Below, in pieces: positions 1 through 8,111 of a stretch of DNA of 18,861 nucleotides. Position 1 is the first letter of the stretch, and every line of letters begins with the position of its first letter. The notes beneath the pieces were generated by a model that saw only the letters and a program-made list of their open reading frames with translations, searched no databases and had not been told where the DNA came from. Position numbers and translations under genes: made by a program. Origin of the DNA: a bacterium (GTDB lineage Bacteria > JALSQH01). The stretch is from NCBI GenBank assembly GCA_026985515.1, contig JALSQH010000024.1, positions 1-18,861 of the forward strand, given 5' to 3'.

Positions 1-2645
1 AGGGGTGTAGTGTAATCGAGGTCAGGGATGTATCCCTTTAGCTCCATCAGTGCCGGGTTGTAATAAACCACCATCAATTTTCCTTCTGCAAAGTAAGAAT
101 TAATGACCGGAACAGCCATCGTTGCATGATCAGGAATTCTTATTGTCTGAATCAGAGTGCCATCGCTTCCTATTTCCAGAAGGTCTGAGAAAACTGGATC
201 ACTGCTGCTACCGGACCCAGAATGCTGACTGATGGTGAGGTAGTAAATGCCGCTGTCAGAAATTACGGCCATGTGATCAACGGTAGATGTAACCGTATAG
301 GAAAATGTTATGCATCTGTTAAAGAGTTTATTCTCCCACCTGATTGCTTCAAGTTTGTTGTTATTGCTTCTCACAAAGAAGGTCATCATGGTGTTTTTGA
401 ATGTGTCGGTGGTGAAGATCGGATAAAATGATGTGAAACCTGTTTTACACAGACCTGATGAAGAGTTAACCAGTGTGGTGAAAATCCAGTTCGAATCTTT
501 TTTTATCCCCATTCTCATGGCATTTGTGTCAGTAAAGGTGAAGATTGGCAGATTGCTCGCATAATCCCCTCCCGTCAGATATGAGATTGTGCTTGAACCG
601 GAGTACATCTGGTTTCCATTTTCATAAATGTCTGTGTTGTTATTTACATAAATGACAGAAGGAGTTGATTCGTGGTAAAGCACTGTGAAGTCCTGGCCAG
701 ATGATGTATATTTTGATGAAGGATAACCGCTGGTTATGGAATAAATCGTGTTGTTTCCCTCCATAAATTTATCATCAATGCCACGGAAAAAGGAGTATGT
801 CTGCACCGGAGTTGAACCTACAGGAGTGGCTAAAGTTCCCCCGGTTAACTGATATTTTTCAATTTCAAATGAGAAGGAAAATGAAGGTAGGGAGACGAGG
901 TAAATATAGTCTGGTGAAACCATCTCAATAGCGGTCTGATTGAAGAAGGCTGTGGATGCGGTGTATTCTGTGTTGATACCTGACTGGTTCAAATTGACAT
1001 TTCCAGAACTTATCGTAAAAAGTACCACGCTTACATAGTTTTTAACAGTGAAAAACTGTTGCTGAGAAGAGGTTATGGCTGATGCGTAAATGATGTTTGA
1101 TTGTGGGTCAATGTAGAGATCCGAAGAGGAAACCGGGTAATCGTTGAATTTGTAAATGTACTTTCCTATGTCAAATGATTTCCATCCATCTCCTGTGGCA
1201 GGATTGTTGTAGTAGAGGATGAGTGATGATTTGCCGCTGTCTGTGTATGACAGAAGGATGAGGTGGTATGTATCTCCATTTTCCGTATAGGTGGCAATAT
1301 CAATATCTGGCGGATTGTCTGAAAGAAAGGTACTGATTGTCTTCTCAGCGGCTGGATTGAGAAGGTCGATTATATTAATTGAAGACCATTTTCCACCCGG
1401 GTCTCTTTCCTCCACAACGGTTTTTCCTGAATTGTTCAGATCCACGAAATCTCTGCAGTAATTTATAACGAGGATTGTATCTGCTGAATAGAGAAGACGT
1501 GGGATGGATGAACCATGATCAATGTCCTGTATGTAAAATTTGTTTTCTCTGCTGAATATAACCTGTGTGGATTTGCCTGTAATTGCCATATCTGCACAGT
1601 TGTAATTTTCACTGCTTTCATCAAGTATTATGCCGGAAATATTTGTGGTTGAATCACCATAAACATTGTAGGAACACCTTTCCAGTTTCAGATAGTTTAT
1701 CTGATCTCCCTGACCCATTGTTATGAGATTTATGACCCTGCTGCCCGAAATCTGATCCACCAGTCCCTCTACATGGAGGGGAATTTCCTGATTCAGTGGC
1801 ATTGTTACAGTGAAGGTTGTGACTCCTGGATAAATTTTTATGAATTTGAGATTTGACCCTCCTGTGTAAATGATTCCGTCTCCGAGTTTTTCAATAATGG
1901 CTGTTTCCTGCGGCTCAGAAATGGACCCATTCGGGATAAAATTACCGGGATAAGTTGTTACGAAGGGAATATTGAAACTTAACTTTACACCATCATTGCA
2001 TCTGGAGTAATCTGGGGTACAGGTGAGAATTAATATGGAGTTCTGATTAAAAACTGTAACCGGGACCCCTGTAATGTGGATGGAGTTGCCTCCTGTGGTG
2101 AAATCCCAGGTTCCCTGATTATTTGAAAACTGGACTTTGTATCTCCAGCTTCCTGCCGGTTTTGTCCACTCCACTGTGAATCCAAATTGACTTCTGTCAA
2201 GCAGGATATGGGGATGTTTAACATCTGGAATTTCTGTTGGGTTTATTATATGTTCGGGAACGCCAGAGATGGTTACCCCATTTGAGAAATTAAAGCTGTT
2301 ATCATAGGTAAAAACACGGTAGTAATATCTCCTTCCATTCACAAGATTTACATCTGTAAAGGATGTAGTTATTCTGCCTGAGTAAGCCTTAATACCGTCA
2401 GAAGTACTGGATGAAGGATAACGATCCTCCCTTCTTACAATCAGTATCCCCTTTAAGTCAGTGTCTGAAGGATTCTCCCATGTTAACTTAAGGGCAGTGT
2501 CAAGAGAAATAATTTTAAGATTCTTCACCTCTCCCGGAGGAGTGGTATCCCTGGATGTGACTGTACCAGGAATTTCATGCTTTTTATGATGACATGATGA
2601 CACAAACAAAAGTGGTAAAAGAACAAGTAGATAAAATCTCTTCAT
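1..2645 (-). CDS. Large fibronectin type III lipoprotein, partial (3' end missing)
   Basis: An open reading frame with no stop runs from an ATG at 2645 off the left edge, giving at least 881 residues. The start follows a purine-rich GGGGGAG. The N-terminus is a lipoprotein signal: K2-R3, a Leu/Phe-rich core and a lipobox-like VSSC with Cys18 as the likely lipidated residue. Residues about 36-130 read as a fibronectin III domain (TPPGEVKNLKI, then LKLTWENP, then YYYRVFTYDNSFN). The rest is Ser/Thr/Asn/Tyr-rich, beta-strand-like sequence with alternating hydrophobics and no catalytic motif that I recognise; a beta-propeller-like fold is possible. It is divergent from lpdA and shows no functional tie to the polysaccharide genes. 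Role unknown; a surface or periplasmic binding or scaffold protein is an inference. Several short ORFs inside it on the other strand are shadows. Confidence 0.88.
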   Translation of the reverse strand, partial: MKRFYLLVLLPLLFVSSCHHKKHEIPGTVTSRDTTPPGEVKNLKIISLDTALKLTWENPSDTDLKGILIVRREDRYPSSSTSDGIKAYSGRITTSFTDVNLVNGRRYYYRVFTYDNSFNFSNGVTISGVPEHIINPTEIPDVKHPHILLDRSQFGFTVEWTKPAGSWRYKVQFSNNQGTWDFTTGGNSIHITGVPVTVFNQNSILILTCTPDYSRCNDGVKLSFNIPFVTTYPGNFIPNGSISEPQETAIIEKLGDGIIYTGGSNLKFIKIYPGVTTFTVTMPLNQEIPLHVEGLVDQISGSRVINLITMGQGDQINYLKLERCSYNVYGDSTTNISGIILDESSENYNCADMAITGKSTQVIFSRENKFYIQDIDHGSSIPRLLYSADTILVINYCRDFVDLNNSGKTVVEERDPGGKWSSINIIDLLNPAAEKTISTFLSDNPPDIDIATYTENGDTYHLILLSYTDSGKSSLILYYNNPATGDGWKSFDIGKYIYKFNDYPVSSSDLYIDPQSNIIYASAITSSQQQFFTVKNYVSVVLFTISSGNVNLNQSGINTEYTASTAFFNQTAIEMVSPDYIYLVSLPSFSFSFEIEKYQLTGGTLATPVGSTPVQTYSFFRGIDDKFMEGNNTIYSITSGYPSSKYTSSGQDFTVLYHESTPSVIYVNNNTDIYENGNQMYSGSSTISYLTGGDYASNLPIFTFTDTNAMRMGIKKDSNWIFTTLVNSSSGLCKTGFTSFYPIFTTDTFKNTMMTFFVRSNNNKLEAIRWENKLFNRCITFSYTVTSTVDHMAVISDSGIYYLTISQHSGSGSSSDPVFSDLLEIGSDGTLIQTIRIPDHATMAVPVINSYFAEGKLMVVYYNPALMELKGYIPDLDYTTP

Positions 2646-2665
2646 CACTCTCCCCCTTTTTAAAA

Positions 2666-2694
2666 AGGATAGTACCAGTTTTTACCAATTGCAA
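2666..2694 (-). promoter_or_regulatory. Possible promoter of the lipoprotein gene
   Basis: On the minus strand TTGCAA (2689-2694) and TATCCT (2666-2671) are separated by 17 bp, each matching four of six sigma70 consensus bases. It lies about 20 bp upstream of the lipoprotein ATG, which leaves room for the GGGGGAG ribosome site. Weak boxes, so only a candidate. Confidence 0.3.
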
Positions 2695-2699
2695 GTTTT

Positions 2700-2728
2700 T
2701 TGATGATAAGGGTGAAAATCTTTATAAT
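2700..2728 (+). promoter_or_regulatory. Sigma70-type promoter of lpdA
   Basis: TTGATG (2700-2705) and a perfect TATAAT (2723-2728) are spaced by exactly 17 bp. Transcription would begin near 2735 and give a short leader of about 17 nt. That leader contains AGGTGG (2740-2745), a ribosome-binding site 6 nt before the ATG at 2752. The geometry supports both the promoter and the chosen start codon. Confidence 0.65.
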
Positions 2729-2751
2729 GGTATGAAAAAAAGGTGGTTAGG

Positions 2752-4098
2752 ATGTATGACCTGATAATCATTGGTGGTGGACCGGGAGGATATGGAGCTG
2801 CTCTGCTTGGAAGCAAAAAGGGGCTGAGTGTCCTGCTTATTGAGGAAAACAGAATTGGTGGGGTTTGTCTCAACAGGGGATGTATTCCAGCAAAGAGTTA
2901 TATATCCATGGTGAAGAGTTATGGAAAGATTCTTTCATTGAGAAAACTCGGTATCTTTTCTGGTGATAATCTCTCACTCAACTGGGAAAAAGCAAGATTG
3001 CAGAAGCGAAAAGTTGTGGATACCCTCGTCTCCTCTGTGGAGAAGAGTATAAAAAAGCAGGGCGGAGACATTGTTTACGGGAGTGGTAAACTTCTTTCAC
3101 CGGGAGTTGTTGAGGCTGGATCTGAGGTATTTGAGGGCAAAAATGTGGTGATTGCCACAGGTTCCATCCCTTTTATTCCTGCAAAATGGGGGGATCTCCT
3201 GACTGGAGAGGGAGTGCTGGATCTTGAAAAACTGCCTGAAAAGGTGGTTATTATTGGAGGAGGAATAATTGGAGTTGAGACTGCTTTCTGGATGAATGGG
3301 TTTGGAGTTGAGGTTGAAGTTGTGGAAATGATGCCGGTTCTTTTACCCCAGACAGATATTCACATTTCAAAGATTCTGGAGAGAGAATTCAAAAAGAGAA
3401 AGATAAAGTTTCACCTCTCTTCTCCCGTTGAGGATATAAAAAGAATTGAAGGTGGTTTCGTGGTGATCACGCCGGAAAGTAAAATAGAAACTGAGGATGT
3501 AATTGTTGCCCTTGGAAGAAGACCCTCAACTGGCTGGGAGGGGAAGTGTATAGATAAGGATAAAGAAGGGTGGATAGAAGTGGATGAATTCTGGCGGACA
3601 TCCATGCCGGGACATTTTGCAATAGGTGATGTGACTGGAAAGGGAATGCTTGCTCATACAGCCTACTTTGGCGCTGAGCAGGTTGTAAAGATAATTACTG
3701 GTGCTGAAGCAGTGCCCTATGATCCCTATGTTGTACCCAGGGTGGTTTTTACTGAACCTGAGATTGCATGGGTGGGGAGAAGAAAGGTTGATCTTGAAAG
3801 GGAAGGGATAAATTTTGGCAGAGCAAATTTCCAGATGAGATGGACTGGCCGGGCGCTGGCTGAGGGAGAAATATCGGGGAAGGTGATAGTTTACTACGAA
3901 AAAGAGAGCAGGAAGCTTCTTGGTTTCCATGTAGCTGGTAGCGGTTCAGGGGAGTTTATACACGTCTGTCAGATGGCTCTGGCAGAAGGTCTTAGTGTTA
4001 ATAAATTCGAAAAGGTAATTGCATCCCATCCAACATTTTTTGAAGCAGTTAAAGAAGCGGTATCTTCCATAGATGGGTGGAATATTCATGGGGGATAG
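2752..4098 (+). CDS. lpdA: Dihydrolipoyl dehydrogenase (E3)
   Basis: A 448-residue flavoprotein that reoxidises dihydrolipoamide with NAD+ in 2-oxoacid dehydrogenase or glycine-cleavage complexes in the cytoplasm. Seen in the sequence: an FAD-binding GGGPGG near residue 8; the redox disulfide C39-LNRG-C44; the NAD-binding GGGIIGVE at 169-176; an AIGDVTG FAD motif; and the C-terminal catalytic His426/Glu431 pair (HPTFFE). Length is typical for the family. A GTG at 2743 in the same frame would add three residues, but AGGTGG at 2740-2745 is placed for the ATG at 2752. No E1, E2 or glycine-cleavage genes are visible, so the partner complex is unknown. Mercuric reductase and glutathione reductase are less likely: the disulfide is the CLNxGC form and there is no heavy-metal domain or C-terminal Cys pair. 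The stop lies 3 nt from the stop of the converging neuB-like gene. Confidence 0.93.
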   Translation: MYDLIIIGGGPGGYGAALLGSKKGLSVLLIEENRIGGVCLNRGCIPAKSYISMVKSYGKILSLRKLGIFSGDNLSLNWEKARLQKRKVVDTLVSSVEKSIKKQGGDIVYGSGKLLSPGVVEAGSEVFEGKNVVIATGSIPFIPAKWGDLLTGEGVLDLEKLPEKVVIIGGGIIGVETAFWMNGFGVEVEVVEMMPVLLPQTDIHISKILEREFKKRKIKFHLSSPVEDIKRIEGGFVVITPESKIETEDVIVALGRRPSTGWEGKCIDKDKEGWIEVDEFWRTSMPGHFAIGDVTGKGMLAHTAYFGAEQVVKIITGAEAVPYDPYVVPRVVFTEPEIAWVGRRKVDLEREGINFGRANFQMRWTGRALAEGEISGKVIVYYEKESRKLLGFHVAGSGSGEFIHVCQMALAEGLSVNKFEKVIASHPTFFEAVKEAVSSIDGWNIHGG

Positions 4099-4101
4099 GG
4101 G

Positions 4102-5193
4102 TTATTCCAGCATATTCCATTGTAATATTTCATCTTCCTCAATATCCCTTGAAGCTTTTTTGCCAATTACTTCCCCCCAGAATACTGGGGAAATGCCTGT
4201 CCCTGGCCTTTTTACTGTGATCTTGTCTTCAGTGATAATTTCTCCTTTTTTGATTTTTCTTTTTGCAACTATACTCCTTCTCGCGTACTTTCTTGAGTTT
4301 TGTTCAACTTCCAGAGGTTTTTTCACTCCATACCCAATGATCATTTTTAGCTTTTTTATTCTCTCCCGAAACTTCTTTATATCTTCAGGATCCATGGCGT
4401 GATAATGGTCATTTCCTGGAATGGTTTTATCAAGAGTAAAGTGTTTTTCTATTATTGATGCACCCAGTAAAAATGCTGTGGTAAGTACTTCCATTTCAGG
4501 GTCAGGAGGGACGTGATCAGAATAGCCCACAACAAACCATTTAAAAATTCTGTTCAATTCTCTTATGGCTCCAAGATTAGCGTCCCCTGGATCTGTTGGA
4601 TAGGAGAGAACACAGTGAAGTATTGAAATTTGATCGTTACCTTCTTCCAGGATCCAGCTTACTGCTTCCCATATTTCCGAAATTGTTGCAGCTCCTGTGG
4701 AAAGGATAACGGGTTTTTGCTTGTGTGCTATTTTTTTTATGAGTGGTTTGTTAGTGATATCTGCAGATGCAACCTTGAATGCTGGTACAAATTTGTCCAA
4801 AACATCAACTGCTTCTTCATCAAAGGGGGTTGAGAAAAAATCAACATTGAGGCTGTTGGCATATTCTGCCAGCTGACCATAGTCGTCGTAATCAAGTTTG
4901 TCGTATTTTTTAAACAGTTCATATTGACTTTGGGTAGGTTCTTTTCTGGTGTCCCAGTAAGCAGGACTGTTTTTTGATGCAAGGGAAGATGCTTTATAGG
5001 TCTGGAATTTTACAGCATCTACTCCTGCATTCGCAGCTTCTTTAATCATCAGTCTGGCTGCAGTAAGTAAGTCAATATTCTCCTTTTTTGCAATATCGTA
5101 ATAATTTACCCCTATTTCAGCAATGAGGTAAGGGGTATTATCTTCTTTTATGATTATTCTGTTACCAATTTTTATTTTTGGCTCCGGTAGCAT
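4102..5193 (-). CDS. NeuB-family nonulosonic acid synthase with SAF domain
   Basis: A 363-residue PEP-dependent aldolase-type enzyme expected to condense PEP with a free 6-carbon 2-acetamido sugar to give a 9-carbon nonulosonic (sialic-like) acid. Visible motifs: AEIGVN (25-30), KFQTYKA (62-68), STGAA (165-169), HCVLSYPT (193-200), GYSDH (223-227) and EKHFTLDK (249-256). His227 and His251 match the metal-binding histidines of NeuB. Residues about 305-363 form the antifreeze-like SAF domain. The loop after EKHFTLDK reads GNDHYHAMDPED, not the GPDH-type loop usual in sialic or legionaminic synthases, so the product sugar is uncertain. The start at 5193 is preferred over 5217 because GAGGAG sits 7 nt upstream. 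It overlaps the end of the fusion gene by 32 nt, so translation is probably coupled. Last gene of the minus-strand operon. Confidence 0.88.
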   Translation of the reverse strand: MLPEPKIKIGNRIIIKEDNTPYLIAEIGVNYYDIAKKENIDLLTAARLMIKEAANAGVDAVKFQTYKASSLASKNSPAYWDTRKEPTQSQYELFKKYDKLDYDDYGQLAEYANSLNVDFFSTPFDEEAVDVLDKFVPAFKVASADITNKPLIKKIAHKQKPVILSTGAATISEIWEAVSWILEEGNDQISILHCVLSYPTDPGDANLGAIRELNRIFKWFVVGYSDHVPPDPEMEVLTTAFLLGASIIEKHFTLDKTIPGNDHYHAMDPEDIKKFRERIKKLKMIIGYGVKKPLEVEQNSRKYARRSIVAKRKIKKGEIITEDKITVKRPGTGISPVFWGEVIGKKASRDIEEDEILQWNMLE

Positions 5194-6844
5194 CTTTCCA
5201 CTCCTCAAATTTTTCAATTATAAGTTTTTTTATCCTTTCCCTTCCTTTCCTGATTTCCCTTGCATAGGGGATAAGAAGAGTGTTCATCTGTTTTCTTTTA
5301 TTATAGTCAGTGAGTAATTCTCTCACTACTTGCATGATTTCATTGTCTTTTAATTCAGAGGCGAGGCCGAGAAATTTTATACCACGGCAGATTTTTGCAA
5401 AAGTATGGGTCATCTCTCTTGGATTCTGGGCTATTACCAATGTGGGGGTAGCGGAAGAAACTGCTTCATATACTGTTCGTCCATTTGAGGTAATGATTAG
5501 ATCAGCCTCAAACATATATTTCGCCATTATCGGGGAACCACTTATCATTTCAATCTGATAACCTTTTTCTGACAGATTGACGATTAAGTTTTTTAGTTCG
5601 TCAGTGTGCTTATACCCGAGTCCTGTGATTACTGTTACTCTAACATCTTCAGGGAGAATGTCGGGCAGGATTTTAATTACTCTTTTTGTAAGGTTTGAAG
5701 GGTCTGTTCCGCCAAAAGTTATAAGTATATTTTCTACTTTTTCCCGAATTGAATCCTTTATTGGAAACATGTAGAATTCCTCTCTGAGACATTCGTATCT
5801 ATAACCAAAAAATGCATTTTCTTCTCTTCCGCTCCATTCATATAGAGCGTTTATTAAAAGATCTGCTTTTCTTGATCCACTACCAACATCTTCAAAGTTC
5901 ACCACGAAAATTCCTTTTTGTTTTAGTTTATCAATATATTTTTCCCCTGTGTCAAGAATATCGTTTATTAAAATATCCGGTGAAATCTGATCTATTTTTT
6001 TCAGAAGTTCATCTTCCGATCTATAGAGCTCAATGGGAAATGTGTGTTCTTTGAGTTTCATGTATCCAGGTTTTTTTTCAGGGTTCGTGAGAAAAATGAC
6101 TTCATGCTCCGGGAACAGGTTAGCTATGGTGAGAGCTCTGTATATGTGCCCCAATCCCATTTCATGGGATCCCTCTGTTCTTATAGCTATTTTGAGTCGT
6201 TTCATAATTAGTTCGGCAATTATGAGCTGCTCCCAGCTGTCAATGTCCAGGCTTTCATCTTCATTCAGTGAGTATATACCTATTTTTACTCCAAATCGTG
6301 AGCGATTTTTAAGGATTACATCTCTGTAAGTTATTACGAGTCCTCCAGTTTCTTCGTAAACTGGTTTGAGAAACTGTCTGTTTGCCCTTTCTTTATAAAA
6401 AGGGAAAAATTTTCCATTTGCTTCTATCCAGAAGAGATGCGTTTTTTTTCTAACAGATACAAGAGTGTCAAATTTTTCCTGCAAAAAGTAATTCAAAGCC
6501 TTTTCCAGCGTTGTTGCCTTCAGGAGGGGTGAAGTGGGCTGCAGGGTAATTATGATATCTCCGAAATTAATTTTACTGATTACATCTATAATCACAGGCT
6601 CCAGTGTAACATTATCTCTGGCAAGTTCTTCTGGTCTCAGGAGAACCTCTGCACCATATATTTTTGCAACTTCCTTAATCAGAGGATCTTCTGTTGAGAC
6701 AATAACTTTTGAATGAGGAATTTTTTTTGCAGTGGTTATAGCATAATAAATCATTGGTTTATCATTTATAAGCCTCAGATTTTTCCCGGGGATTCCTTTG
6801 CTTCCTCCTCTGGCAGGAATGATAATGAGAATTTCACCTTTCAT
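5162..6844 (-). CDS. Bifunctional CMP-nonulosonate cytidylyltransferase / PseG-like UDP-sugar hydrolase
   Basis: A 560-residue fusion. Residues 1 to about 212 are an acylneuraminate cytidylyltransferase (NeuA/PseF/SpsF type) with ARGGSKGIPGKN (11-22), LQPTSPL (101-107) and DIDSWEQ (200-206); it would attach CMP to a nonulosonic acid. From about 215 a GT-B-like PseG/SpsG hydrolase begins, with GLGHIYR (230-236), GGTDPSN (378-384) and TSNGRTVYEA (452-461); this family removes UDP from a UDP-diacetamido-trideoxyhexose. The two activities flank the synthase step carried out by the next gene, so these two genes could perform hydrolysis, condensation and activation. The ATG at 6844 is directly preceded by in-frame TAA TAA and has no clear Shine-Dalgarno. 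A TATAAT lies 8 nt upstream. Bacillus subtilis has separate spsF and spsG; the reading as one chain here is direct. The exact sugar is inferred only. Confidence 0.87.
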   Translation of the reverse strand: MKGEILIIIPARGGSKGIPGKNLRLINDKPMIYYAITTAKKIPHSKVIVSTEDPLIKEVAKIYGAEVLLRPEELARDNVTLEPVIIDVISKINFGDIIITLQPTSPLLKATTLEKALNYFLQEKFDTLVSVRKKTHLFWIEANGKFFPFYKERANRQFLKPVYEETGGLVITYRDVILKNRSRFGVKIGIYSLNEDESLDIDSWEQLIIAELIMKRLKIAIRTEGSHEMGLGHIYRALTIANLFPEHEVIFLTNPEKKPGYMKLKEHTFPIELYRSEDELLKKIDQISPDILINDILDTGEKYIDKLKQKGIFVVNFEDVGSGSRKADLLINALYEWSGREENAFFGYRYECLREEFYMFPIKDSIREKVENILITFGGTDPSNLTKRVIKILPDILPEDVRVTVITGLGYKHTDELKNLIVNLSEKGYQIEMISGSPIMAKYMFEADLIITSNGRTVYEAVSSATPTLVIAQNPREMTHTFAKICRGIKFLGLASELKDNEIMQVVRELLTDYNKRKQMNTLLIPYAREIRKGRERIKKLIIEKFEEWKDATGAKNKNW

Positions 6845-6852
6845 GATTTTTT

Positions 6853-6858
6853 ATTATA
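6853..6858 (-). promoter_or_regulatory. Possible internal extended -10 promoter, leaderless
   Basis: On the minus strand TGGTATAAT gives a perfect -10 with the extended TGN element, but the -35 position (AGAAAA at 17 bp) is poor. It lies in the 19-nt gap after the flippase stop, 8 nt before the ATG of the fusion gene, so any transcript from it would have almost no leader. The first operon gene has the same TATAAT-8 nt-ATG arrangement. Confidence 0.35.
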
Positions 6859-6863
6859 CCAGA

Positions 6864-8111
6864 TCAGCCAGAATTTTTTCTATATTTCCTGTAAAATATG
6901 AAACCAGTGGTAAGTGAAAGAGCTGCTGCTAAGATAGAAGATATCATTGTTGCAACGGCGGCTCCAGAATCACCCATTATTTTTATAAGCGTATAGTTCA
7001 AAAAAAGATTTGCAATAAATTTTGAGAGAGTGATTCCAGAGATATAAACTGTTTTTTTGTACCAGAAGTTAAATGTTGCTCCAAGGTAGTAAACACTTGT
7101 GATTGCTTCTCCCACGCCCAGAAAAACAAAAAATTTTGAAGCTGATGAAAAACTTTTTCCCAGATAATATTTGTAGTAAAATGGGGAAAAGAACAGAAGG
7201 ACGATAAAAAGGAATGCAACTATTCCAATTATTTTTACTCCAGTTTCCCAGACCTTCCTGTAATCTCCCTTTTTTATTCTTTCATATGCATATGGCACAA
7301 AAGCCAGGTGTATGGAGTTTGCGATCATACCAATAATTGAAGCATATGCATAGGAGACATTGTATAGTCCAACTGATTTTACTCCTATCATATTATTGAG
7401 GAAAATTTTATCCGTGGAGGCAGCAAGAATTCCTGTCAAATTGTGAAGGATTAGAGGACCTCCAAAAAAAAGTAACTCCTTAATCTGAGAAGTTTTTATC
7501 TGCAGATCAACAAGTTTTTCTTTTAGCATAAAGTATATTATGGTAAGTCCCATAACTACATTTGCTATAAATATTCCTCCAGTTCTACCCTTCCATCCTG
7601 TGTAAAGAATTACAACAAGGTAAAGGGAAAGGCCTGCATTTAGTAGAGAAGATGTGTTTTGAAGAACAGCATAAGTTAAAGATCTTTCTTCAACTCTTAA
7701 TATTCCAAGATAAATTGTAGAAATTGTCAGAAAAAGCGAGTTTAACACACCTGCGACAAGCCATATGGTGGGGAGGGATAAAAAACTGGAGAGGGGGGAA
7801 GAAAATATCAGAGTTATGGTGACAAACAAAAGACTCATTGAAACACTTAAAATCAGTGCACCTCCAATATATGAAGCCAGTATCTTTTTCTCAGTGTCAT
7901 AGTAAAACCTCACAACAGCAGAGGAAGAATTAAGGCTGATTAGAGGAACAAGGATTGCCGTCCATAAAGTAAACATAGCGATATGACCATAATCTTCAGG
8001 GGTTAATATTCTTGTTAAAATGGGTAGAAGTAGAAATCCTATCCCTTTATTTAAGAAGTTTGAAAAAGTGTAAACTAAACTGTGGAAAGTGAGTTTATTA
8101 CGGAATTTCAT
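6864..8111 (-). CDS. Wzx-type polysaccharide flippase 1
   Basis: A 415-residue polytopic membrane protein of the polysaccharide transporter (MOP/MATE-like) superfamily, expected to flip lipid-linked sugar units across the inner membrane. The N-terminus, FLNKGIGFLLLPILTRILTPEDYG (in part), is characteristic: an amphipathic start, then the conserved Leu-Pro and the T-x-x-D/E-Y-G turn. The remainder is about 12-14 hydrophobic segments with short basic loops and a basic C-terminus (FYRKYRKNSG). The ATG at 8111 overlaps the pyruvyl transferase stop by 14 nt, with only a weak GGA upstream, so translation is probably coupled. The substrate cannot be read from sequence; its place in the nonulosonate operon suggests a unit carrying that sugar. 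A second flippase is encoded at 17144-18409. Confidence 0.87.
   Translation of the reverse strand: MKFRNKLTFHSLVYTFSNFLNKGIGFLLLPILTRILTPEDYGHIAMFTLWTAILVPLISLNSSSAVVRFYYDTEKKILASYIGGALILSVSMSLLFVTITLIFSSPLSSFLSLPTIWLVAGVLNSLFLTISTIYLGILRVEERSLTYAVLQNTSSLLNAGLSLYLVVILYTGWKGRTGGIFIANVVMGLTIIYFMLKEKLVDLQIKTSQIKELLFFGGPLILHNLTGILAASTDKIFLNNMIGVKSVGLYNVSYAYASIIGMIANSIHLAFVPYAYERIKKGDYRKVWETGVKIIGIVAFLFIVLLFFSPFYYKYYLGKSFSSASKFFVFLGVGEAITSVYYLGATFNFWYKKTVYISGITLSKFIANLFLNYTLIKIMGDSGAAVATMISSILAAALSLTTGFIFYRKYRKNSG

Noticed and set aside
222-431. 69-codon plus-strand open frame near the left edge
   Set aside because: It is antisense to the long uninterrupted lipoprotein frame and shows no coding signal of its own.
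2743-2751. GTG start for lpdA three codons upstream
   Set aside because: The ribosome-binding AGGTGG overlaps the GTG itself and is correctly spaced for the ATG at 2752.
3526-3930. 134-codon minus-strand open frame inside lpdA
   Set aside because: It lies antisense to a gene with complete family motifs; its translation has no recognisable domain, and it is a shadow of the lpdA codon pattern.
4078-4119. Bidirectional intrinsic terminator between lpdA and neuB
   Set aside because: The stem is only 8 bp and AT-rich, with a long loop and no T-run on either side, so it does not qualify as a terminator.
4102-5193. Kdo-8-phosphate synthase or DAHP synthase identity
   Set aside because: The AEIGVN, GYSDH and EKHFTLDK motifs and a C-terminal SAF domain are those of the NeuB family.
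5194-5217. Upstream ATG for the NeuB homologue
   Set aside because: The GAGGAG ribosome site lies between this ATG and the one at 5193, and the family homology begins after 5193.
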